From Fervidifonticultor_A sp037443565 (GTDB lineage: Bacteria; Sysuimicrobiota; Sysuimicrobiia; Sysuimicrobiales; Humicultoraceae), in the NCBI GenBank assembly GCA_037443565.1, contig JBBIOB010000006.1:1-64000 (forward strand): DNA of 64,000 bases, in the 5' to 3' direction. The notes beneath the pieces are model-generated. The model was not told where the DNA came from, searched no databases, and saw only the letters and a list, made by a program, of their open reading frames with translations. The translations under genes and the position numbers were made by a program. Positions 58,055-64,000 of the stretch are shown one piece after another. The first letter of the stretch is position 1. Every line of letters starts with the position of its first letter.

Positions 58055-59331
58055 CGGAGGCGGAGCTGCTCGCGCAGGCCGAAGCGGTTCTGCGCGGCAA
58101 CGACCTCGGCGACTACACCAAGCCCAGCCCGCGACTCTATCCGCACCAGTGGCTGTGGGACAGCGCGTTCGTGGCCATCGGGTGGGCCCACATCGACTGG
58201 CCGCGTGCCGTGCGCGAGGTCGACGCGCTGCTGGCCGGCCAGTGGCAGGACGGCATGCTCCCGCACATCATCTACACCCCCACGGTCACGGACTATCACC
58301 CGGGGCCGGAGTGGTGGCCCCAGACGCCGACCCGGCGTCCCGAGATGCGCACGAGCGGCATCTCCCAGCCGCCGGTCTTGCCCACGGCGGTCCACGTCGT
58401 CGGGATGATCCAACCGGACGAGCGCGTCCGGATCGAGTGGTGGGGACGTATCTATGAGCCGCTGCTCGATTCGATGCGCTACTTCTCGCGGCACCGCGTG
58501 TTCACTGACTCGCCGCTTATCGCTATCATCCACCCGTGGGAGGCGGGGCTCGACAACAGCCCCCGATGGGATTTCGCCGTGCGCCTGGGGCTCCGCCCGT
58601 CGCAGGCCTACCGGCGCGTCGACAACACCGTGGTGTCTCCGGCCCTGCGGCCCGTGCAGGCCGACTACGACCTCTACATGCACCTGGTCGAGCGGATCGC
58701 GGCGAGCGGATACGATATGGCCGCCTACCTGCCCGCGGCGCCGTTTGCCATCTACGACGCCCTTTTCAACGCGGTGTGGTACCGCGGCATGCGCGATCTC
58801 AACCGGATCGCCTCGGCCCTCGGCAGGCCTCCGGCGGCGGGCACCGGCGAGCTCGACGCCTTTCGGGAAGCCTACCAGACCACGCTCTGGAACGAATCAG
58901 CGGCACTGTTCCGTGACGTCGACGTGAGAACCGGCGCGCAGATCCCCGTGGACACCGCGGCCGGGCTTGCGGCCATCTACGGCGGCCTGGTGGATGGTGC
59001 GCGGGCCGCGACGATGCTGGCGCGCTATCAGGACCGGGCCCCCAGCTGCCGGATGATTCCCTCGGTCCCGCCCGATGAGGCGACGTTCGATCCCATGCGC
59101 TACTGGCGCGGGCCGGTCTGGATCAACATCAACTGGTTGATCATCCGGGGGTTGGAGGACCTGGGTCTTGGCGCCGAGGCGCGCGCGCTCGCCGACAGTA
59201 CGATCAACCTGGTCGGCGCCTCGGGCCTGCACGAGTACTACCAGCCGCTCACAGCGGAGGGCATCGGCGGACCGGCGTTCTCGTGGACGGCCGCGCTGGC
59301 AATCGACCTCCTGCGCCGCCCTGTGGCGTAG
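58051..59331 (+). CDS. GH63-type glycoside hydrolase (mannosyl-/glucosylglycerate hydrolase-like)
   Basis: A 426-residue protein without signal peptide, the size of bacterial mannosylglycerate hydrolases. Landmarks of the (alpha/alpha)6 family are YPHQWLWDSAFVAIGWAHID (31-50), WEAGLDNSPRWD (Asp168, Asp174), PVDTAAGLAAIYGGL, YWRGPVWININWLI and HEYYQPLTAEG with FSWTAAL near the end. It probably cleaves an imported glucosyl- or mannosyl-containing compatible solute in the cytoplasm. It is coupled by a 4-base overlap to the importer ATPase gene. Specificity is inferred from size and context. Confidence 0.82.
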   Translation: MTEAELLAQAEAVLRGNDLGDYTKPSPRLYPHQWLWDSAFVAIGWAHIDWPRAVREVDALLAGQWQDGMLPHIIYTPTVTDYHPGPEWWPQTPTRRPEMRTSGISQPPVLPTAVHVVGMIQPDERVRIEWWGRIYEPLLDSMRYFSRHRVFTDSPLIAIIHPWEAGLDNSPRWDFAVRLGLRPSQAYRRVDNTVVSPALRPVQADYDLYMHLVERIAASGYDMAAYLPAAPFAIYDALFNAVWYRGMRDLNRIASALGRPPAAGTGELDAFREAYQTTLWNESAALFRDVDVRTGAQIPVDTAAGLAAIYGGLVDGARAATMLARYQDRAPSCRMIPSVPPDEATFDPMRYWRGPVWININWLIIRGLEDLGLGAEARALADSTINLVGASGLHEYYQPLTAEGIGGPAFSWTAALAIDLLRRPVA

Positions 59332-59345
59332 TCGGCCTTGAGCCG

Positions 59346-59726
59346 CTACCGGCCCGATCCTCCCGGCTGCTCGTGGAGCGTCAGGAACAGGTGGATGATG
59401 TCGGTGGCGCTGATGATGCCGACGACGCGCCCGGCCCGCACGATGGGAATCCTGCGCACCATCTGATCGAGCATCATCCGCGCGACCTCCTCGACGGGCG
59501 TGTCCTCCTGCGCGACGACCGGGTCGGCGGTCATGACCTCGGCCACGGTATCGCCGACGCGGCCGACCAGGTCGACGAGGCTCACCATCCCGATCAGCGT
59601 CTGTGTGCCGTCCACGACCGGGGCCCCGTGAATGCGATACCGCAGCAGCACGTCAGACGCTTCGGCCACGTTCATATCCGGCATGAGGGTCACAACGTCC
59701 TTGACCATGATCTCCCTGGCTTCCAC
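59346..59726 (-). CDS. Two-CBS-domain protein
   Basis: A 126-residue protein made of a tandem pair of CBS motifs: AREIMVKDVVTLMPDMNVAEASDVLLRYRIHGAPVVD and VAEVMTADPVVAQEDTPVEEVARMML, each followed by a GMVSLVDL or GIISATDI strand. GTG start with GGAGGTG eight bases upstream. Such stand-alone pairs bind adenosine nucleotides and act as energy or redox sensors. It follows the broken universal stress gene on the same strand after 65 bases. Confidence 0.88.
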   Translation of the reverse strand: MEAREIMVKDVVTLMPDMNVAEASDVLLRYRIHGAPVVDGTQTLIGMVSLVDLVGRVGDTVAEVMTADPVVAQEDTPVEEVARMMLDQMVRRIPIVRAGRVVGIISATDIIHLFLTLHEQPGGSGR

Positions 59727-59791
59727 AGATTGACACCTCCCATGGACGGCCGGGCAAGACCCCGGCCGCTCGCCCAGCGTGCCACCGCCCG

Positions 59792-60342
59792 CTATCGCGC
59801 CTTCCGAGACCCGGCCGCCCTCCGGGCCGCCGTCCGCCTACCCCGCCGCCGCGGCGTGGCCGGCCGGGACTCCGCACCCCTGACTGTGAACACCGGGATC
59901 GGGCTCATCCGGACCACGTGCTCGGCGACGCTCCCGAAGAGCACCCGCGCCAGGCCGGTTCGGCCGTGCGTGCCCATCACGATGAGGTCGGCCCCTTCGG
60001 CCTCGGCCACATCCAGGATGGCCGCGCGCGGCGAGCCTTCGCGGATAAGGGTCCGAACGTGCGGGTGCGCCGCCTTCACCCGTGCCATCTGCGCTTTGGC
60101 TTCGTCGCGCATGTGCGTGAACATCTCGCTGGTGGCCGGGGATAGCGTCATCTCCGGAGAGTACCCCGCCAGCGACAGCGTCGCCAGATCGACGACGTGG
60201 AGCACGAGGATCTCGGCCCCAACGCCTCGCCCATCATGGTGGCCCACCGGAGCGCGGCATCGGCGCCGGGTGAAAAATCTGTGGGCACGAGAATGCGGTT
60301 GACGGTCTGTCCGCGGCGCGCCGGGGTCGTCTGCCGTGTCAT
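59792..60342 (-). pseudogene. Universal stress protein gene with a frameshift
   Basis: The start at ATG 60342 gives MTRQTTPARRGQTVNRILVPTDFSPGADAALRWATMMGEALG in one frame. The continuation AEILVLHVVDLATLSL through DLIVMGTHGRTGLARVLFGSVAEHVVRMSPIPVFTV lies in another. The switch occurs at a C4 run (60217-60220; G4 in the coding strand); one extra G would restore a complete UspA-fold protein with the ATP motif GTHGRTG-9x-GSVAEHVV. Either a real one-base deletion or a homopolymer base-call error. The C-terminal tail is Arg-rich. It is divergent from the interrupted anion transporter gene. Confidence 0.78.
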
Positions 60343-60438
60343 CCTCCATCACCTCGCTGTCGACATGCCGATGCTGATGCTATCATCAAGGGCGTTGATC
60401 GGGCAGCCCGACTGGCCGCGTGATCCCCGAAGCGCTAC

Positions 60439-61980
60439 ATGCCGATGACCGACCCGCGCCCACCCGACCCCCCCTCCTCCCGCGACCGCGGCGAGCGCAT
60501 CCAGTGGGCCGGGAGATTCATCGGTCCTCTGCTGGCGTTCGTCGCGTACCTGCTGTTGTCCCTCTCGGCAATTGAGCCCGCGGCGCGCGCCACCCGGCGA
60601 TCGGCATCCTGATGGGCCATCCTGTGGATGACCCAGGCGCTGCCGCTACTGGCGACGTCGCTCTTGCCGGTCGTGCTGTTTCCGGCCGCGGGCATCATGC
60701 CCATCCACGACGCCGCGGCGCCGTACGCCCACGAGTTCATCTTCCTGTTCATGGGCGGCTTCATGGTCGCCCAGGCGATGGAGCGCTGGAACCTGCACCG
60801 GCGGGTGGCGCTGCGCGTGATGCTGGTCGTTGGCACCTCGCCCGTCCGGCTGGTCGGCGGCGCGATGCTGGCGTCGGCGTTGCTGAGCATGTGGATCAGC
60901 AACACGGCCACGGCCGTGATGATGCTGCCCGTGGCGGTCAGCATCATCCGGCTGGTCGAGCAGCGCGTCGAGGGCGCCGGCGGTCACCATCGGGACGTGG
61001 AGCATTTCAGCGCCGGCCTGCTGCTCGGCGTCGCCTACGGGTGCAGCATCGGCGGCCTTGCCACCCTGATCGGCACGCCGCCGAACCTCTTCCTGGCCGG
61101 GTTCCTGAAGACATCGTACGGTGTCGACCTGGGCTTCGGCCGGTGGATGCTGATCGGCCTGCCGCTGACGATGCTCCTCTTGCCGATCACCTGGCTCACG
61201 CTCACCGGGGTGACCTTTCCGGTGCGTCTTCGCGAGGTCCCGGGCGGACAAGAGTTGGTCCGGAACGAAGCGGGAGGGCTCGGCCCGCTCTCGCGCGGCG
61301 AACGCATCGTGCTCGCGGTGTTCCTGGCCATGGCTCTGGCGTGGATGGCACGTGAGCCTCTGGCGGGGTGGGCCTGGCTCGTGATCCGCCTCCCCCTGGT
61401 CACACGGGTGAGCGATGCCAGCATCGCGATCGCCGCGGCGCTGCTGCTCTTTGCGACGCCCGTGGATCGCAGGCAGGGCATCTTCGCGCTGCACTGGGAG
61501 ACGGCGGTCCGCCTGCCCTGGGGCGTCCTGCTCCTCTTCGGTGGCGGATTGAGCCTGGCGGCGGCCGTGCGCGGCACCGGGCTCGACACCTGGATCAGCG
61601 GCCAGGTGACCGCGGCGGCCGGGCTGCCGATTGCGGGACTGGTCGCGGTCGTGGTGGCGATGATCGTGTTCCTCACCGAACTCACCAGCAACACGGCCAC
61701 GGCAGCGACGTTCCTGCCCGTACTCTCCGGCGTAGCCTCGGGCGTCAGCGTGGATCCCGTCGTGCTCGTCGTGCCGGCGGCGATCGCGGCGAGCTGCGCC
61801 TTCATGATGCCGGTGGCCACGCCGCCCAACGCGATCGTCTTCGGCTCGGGCCGCGTGACGATCGGCCAGATGGTGCGGGCGGGGATCCTGCTCAACCTGA
61901 TCAGCATTGCCCTGATCAGCCTCTTTGCCTTTGCGGTGGTCGTGCCCGTCATGGCGCCGATCTGGCCCGGGGGAAGGTAA
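60439..61980 (+). pseudogene. SLC13/DASS-type anion transporter, interrupted near its N-terminus
   Basis: The ATG at 60439 begins MPMTDPRPPDPPSSRDRGER, then the first helix FIGPLLAFVAYLLLSLSAIEP, then an in-frame TGA at 60610-60612. Immediately after, the same frame continues WAILWMTQALPLLATSLLP to the end (GLATLIGTPPNLFLAGFL, SNTATAATFLPVL, CAFMMPVATPPNAIVFGSG), a full Na+/dicarboxylate- or sulfate-type transporter of about 450 residues from ATG 60628. Around the TGA another frame reads AIGILM, matching the expected sequence, so a pair of compensating one-base errors or mutations is likely. Without correction only the 60628-61980 part is open. Confidence 0.75.
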
Positions 61981-62030
61981 CATGTTCGCAGCCGTGTGGG
62001 CGTGGTAGAATGAAGAAAAACGCATACTCA

Positions 62031-62165
62031 CGCCGCCAAATCCCCGCAACCGCGGGGAACGGGGGAACCAGGATAGAGGGGGCGCATCTCGCGATCGCGC
62101 GAGTAGGGTATCTCTCGACCCGAGCCCGTCAGCTAACTCCGTAGGCGCCGAGAGAGGGTGTCGGG
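62031..62165 (+). promoter_or_regulatory. Cyclic-di-AMP (ydaO/yuaA) riboswitch
   Basis: The 62031-62165 stretch carries the conserved core of the ydaO class: AAATCCCCGC, CGCGGGGAACGGGGGAACCA, GGGGGCGCATC, then CGACCCGAGCCCGTCAGCTAA with CTCCGTAGGCG and the closing GAGAGAGGGTGTCGGG. A possible -10 box TAGAAT is at 62006-62011. A perfect GC hairpin follows at 62174-62198 and the regulated gene starts at 62247. High c-di-AMP should turn expression off in the known class. Exact helix boundaries are approximate. Confidence 0.88.
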
Positions 62166-62173
62166 ATGATCTG

Positions 62174-62198
62174 CGGCCCGGAGGCCTTCTCCGGGCCG
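62174..62198 (+). terminator. Expression-platform hairpin of the c-di-AMP riboswitch
   Basis: CGGCCCGGAG, loop GCCTT, CTCCGGGCCG forms a perfect 10-bp stem, followed by ATCTGTTTGAC. The T-run is poor, so termination would be weak by the usual rule, but its position between aptamer and start codon fits a terminator-type switch. Confidence 0.6.
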
Positions 62199-62246
62199 AT
62201 CTGTTTGACAGCGGGACCGAGGCGATCCGAAAAGGAGGGAGTCGGC

Positions 62247-63599
62247 ATGAAGCGTGACGGCGACACGCTCAGAGAGATCGGCCGTGGGATCATCACCTGG
62301 CTGGTGATCGCGGCGCTGGTCGTGGTGGCCGCAGGCGGCGCGCTCTACCTCACGCGCCGGCCGGCGGCGGTGCAGCCTGAACCGGCGCCGCAGCAGATCG
62401 GCGGTGCGGTCTCGGTTCTCGGCGTCTGGGGCGGCGGCGAGCTCGAGAGCTTCAACGCCATGGTCCAGCCATTCGAGGAACGGACCGGGACTCAGGTGCA
62501 ATTCGAAGGCACACGAGACCTGAACGCCGTCCTCACCGCGCGCGTCGAAGGCGGCAACCCGCCCGACGTCGCGATCCTCCCGGGCCCCGGCCAGATGGCC
62601 GAGCTCGCGCGCGCGGGCCGGCTGGTCCCACTCGACGACGTGCTCGACCTGACCGCGATGCATGAGCAGTACGCCCAGAGCTGGATCGAGCTCGCTACGG
62701 TCGACGGTAGGGTCTACGGGGTCTTCGTGAAGGCGGCGCTCAAGGGCCTGATCTGGTACAATCCCAGGGCGTTCCAGGCCGCCGGATACACCGTCCCGGC
62801 CACCTGGGATGAGCTGATGGCCCTGACCGAGCGGATTGCCGCCGCCGGCAAGACGCCGTGGTGCATCGGGCTGGAGAGCGGCGCGGCCAGCGGCTGGCCG
62901 GCCACGGACTGGATCGAGAACATCCTGCTGCGCGATGCCGGCGCAGAAGTCTACGACCGGTGGTACCGGCACGAAATCCCCTGGACTGATCCTGCAGTCC
63001 GTAGAGCCTGGGGGCTGTTCGGAAGCATCGCGACCAACCCCAGGTTCGTCTACGGCGGCGTGCAGGGCGTGCTCGCGACGAACTTCGGCGAGTCGCCGTT
63101 CCCGCTCTTCACGGACCCGCCGGGATGCTACCTGCACCACCAGGCGACGTTCATCCAGGACTTCATCCAGCGCCAGTACCCCACCGTGAGGCCGGGCGAG
63201 GACTTCGACTTCTTCGCGTTTCCGCCGATCAATCCGGCACTACCCCCGTCTGTCGAAATCGCGGGCGACCTGATCGGGATGTTCCGTGATACCCCGCAGG
63301 CGCGGGCACTGATGGCGTACCTGACGACGCCCGAGGCGCAGGCGATCTGGGTACGCCGCGGTGGGGCGCTGTCGCCAAACCGGCGCGTGAGCCTGGACGA
63401 GTATCCCGATCCGCTGAGCCGGCGGGGCGCCGAGATCCTCACGATGGCCGAGATCGCGCGGTTCGACGCCTCGGACCTCATGCCCGAGGCGGCCAACGCG
63501 GCCTTCTGGAGAGGCACGCTAGACTACGTCCAGAACCCGGCGCGACTCGACGCCATTCTCGAAAACATCGAGCGCGTCGCACGAGAGACCCGGAGGTAG
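62247..63599 (+). CDS. Membrane-anchored sugar-type solute-binding protein under riboswitch control
   Basis: A 450-residue protein starting behind AAAGGAGGGAG. The N-terminus has a hydrophobic helix (IITWLVIAALVVVAAGGALYL, about 16-36) with no cleavage site or lipobox Cys, so it is probably membrane-anchored. The outer part is a CUT1-like binding protein: VQPFEERTGTQVQFEGTRDLN, GGNPPDVAILPGPGQMAELARAGRL, GVFVKAALKGLIWYNPRAF and RALMAYLTTPEAQAIW. No permease or ATPase follows on this strand. Control by c-di-AMP suggests an osmolyte or potassium-linked role, for example uptake of a sugar-type compatible solute. Confidence 0.87.
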   Translation: MKRDGDTLREIGRGIITWLVIAALVVVAAGGALYLTRRPAAVQPEPAPQQIGGAVSVLGVWGGGELESFNAMVQPFEERTGTQVQFEGTRDLNAVLTARVEGGNPPDVAILPGPGQMAELARAGRLVPLDDVLDLTAMHEQYAQSWIELATVDGRVYGVFVKAALKGLIWYNPRAFQAAGYTVPATWDELMALTERIAAAGKTPWCIGLESGAASGWPATDWIENILLRDAGAEVYDRWYRHEIPWTDPAVRRAWGLFGSIATNPRFVYGGVQGVLATNFGESPFPLFTDPPGCYLHHQATFIQDFIQRQYPTVRPGEDFDFFAFPPINPALPPSVEIAGDLIGMFRDTPQARALMAYLTTPEAQAIWVRRGGALSPNRRVSLDEYPDPLSRRGAEILTMAEIARFDASDLMPEAANAAFWRGTLDYVQNPARLDAILENIERVARETRR

Positions 63600-63606
63600 C
63601 TCAGCC

Positions 63607-63780
63607 ATGAGAGACCCGAAGATCTTCATCGTCAACCTCAGCCTGACGCAGACGCCGCCCGTGCTTCCTGACGACGACTGCTCCGAAGAAGCGATCCGAA
63701 GACTCATCGAGTCGCGGCTCGCGGGTTCGGACGTGCAGGTGGGCCGCATCAGCGTGTTTCGTGGTGTGGACGCCGAGTAG
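63607..63780 (+). CDS. Small unknown protein (57 residues)
   Basis: The ATG at 63607 follows GGAGGT 10 bases upstream and begins 8 bases after the binding-protein stop, so it is co-transcribed. It opens MRDPKIFIVNLSLTQTPPVLP and ends RISVFRGVDAE, with an acidic DDDCSEEAIRRLIESRL helix between two strands. It has no signal or membrane segment and one Cys. I do not recognise it. Confidence 0.55.
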   Translation: MRDPKIFIVNLSLTQTPPVLPDDDCSEEAIRRLIESRLAGSDVQVGRISVFRGVDAE

Positions 63781-63787
63781 GACGGGG

Positions 63788-64000
63788 TCAGCCTTTGACC
63801 GCCCCGGCCAGGATCCCGCGGACGAAGTACTGCTGCAGCGCCACGAAGACCGCCAGCGGCAGCAGCATCGAGACGAGCGCGGCCGCGGTGAGCAACTGCC
63901 AGTTGCCGCCCAGCGAGTTCACCAGGTTGCTCACCGTGACGGTCAGCGGTGCCACGCTGGGCGTCCCGCCGACGAAGACGAGCGCGACCAGCAAGTCGTT
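63788..64000 (-). CDS. ABC sugar permease C-terminus (cut by window edge)
   Basis: The last ~70 codons of a MalG-type permease on the minus strand: NDLLVALVFVGGTPSVAPLTV, then LLTAAALVSMLLPLAVFVAL, ending QQYFVRGILAGAVKG, the standard C-terminus. It is convergent with the small ORF, 7 bases away, so it belongs to a separate importer operon to the right of the window. It may supply the transport channel for the riboswitch-controlled binding protein; this cannot be tested here. Confidence 0.85.
   Translation of the reverse strand, partial: NDLLVALVFVGGTPSVAPLTVTVSNLVNSLGGNWQLLTAAALVSMLLPLAVFVALQQYFVRGILAGAVKG

Noticed and set aside
1..64000. CRISPR arrays, rRNA genes, complete insertion sequences or prophage genes
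   Set aside because: No regularly spaced repeats, rRNA sequence, transposase or phage structural genes were seen.

Overview
The window is GC-rich bacterial DNA, densely packed with genes that often overlap by 4 bases (ATGA or GTGA junctions). Nothing in it fixes the species. Several traits suggest a Gram-positive-type or Terrabacteria-like heterotroph, possibly one of the uncultured high-GC lineages near Armatimonadota/Sysuimicrobiota. These are six loci with ABC-importer genes, a four-subunit 2-oxoacid:ferredoxin oxidoreductase, a cyclic-di-AMP (ydaO-type) riboswitch, a DtxR-FeoA fusion ahead of feoB, and tandem ARG-like boxes at carAB. This placement is an inference with low confidence.

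Layout. 1-412: a cut-off gene and an empty stretch. 413-5082 (minus): IclR regulator, fumarylacetoacetase-fold hydrolase, PfkB (KDG-type) kinase, SDR and M24 peptidase, divergent from 5259-10809 (plus), a five-gene carbohydrate importer whose two ATPases carry complementary active-site defects. 10853-14107 (minus): secreted propeller, a chimeric tRNA-Gly remnant beside an intact tRNA-Gly(CCC), a C_GCAxxG_C_C redox protein and a zinc-ribbon membrane protein. 14341-17178 (plus): iron regulation and ferrous iron uptake with a clear promoter and operator. 17179-21153 (minus): queG, MFS transporter, GHMP kinase, TIM-barrel-like protein. 21328-24065 (plus): korDABC. 24125-30229 (minus): binding protein, MOSC protein, esterase, two permeases and a DUF4127 protein, with no ATPase. 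30271-34507: PP-loop ATPase, small membrane protein, truncated rRNA-methyltransferase relative abutting tRNA-Ser(UGA), TPR/NPCBM-like and zinc-ribbon/PEGA surface proteins. 34687-41694: amidohydrolase, unknown protein, M28 peptidase, truncated SGNH hydrolase, pruA-type dehydrogenase, methyltransferase, FabG-like SDR. 41679-46790 (minus): tctCBA, iolB, HAD phosphatase, metallo-beta-lactamase hydrolase in one overlapping operon. 46862-51152 (minus): carAB. 51285-53882 (plus): NitT/TauT-type ABC importer. 53906-59331 (plus): CUT1 sugar importer with a GH63-type hydrolase. 59346-61980: CBS protein, frameshifted universal stress protein, interrupted anion transporter. 61981-63780: c-di-AMP riboswitch, lone membrane-anchored sugar-binding protein and a 57-residue ORF. 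The right edge cuts a permease gene.

Together the region describes a cell that scavenges many sugars, sugar acids and organic acids (CUT1, NitT/TauT and TTT transporters), oxidises them through SDRs and ferredoxin-linked 2-oxoacid oxidation, and ties part of its uptake to osmotic second-messenger signalling. The most interesting items are the c-di-AMP riboswitch in front of a solute-binding protein, the asymmetric ATPase pair, the FeoB lacking its G4/G5 region, the truncated A1408-type rRNA methyltransferase beside a tRNA, and several genes with non-canonical starts or frame breaks that automatic callers would shorten.
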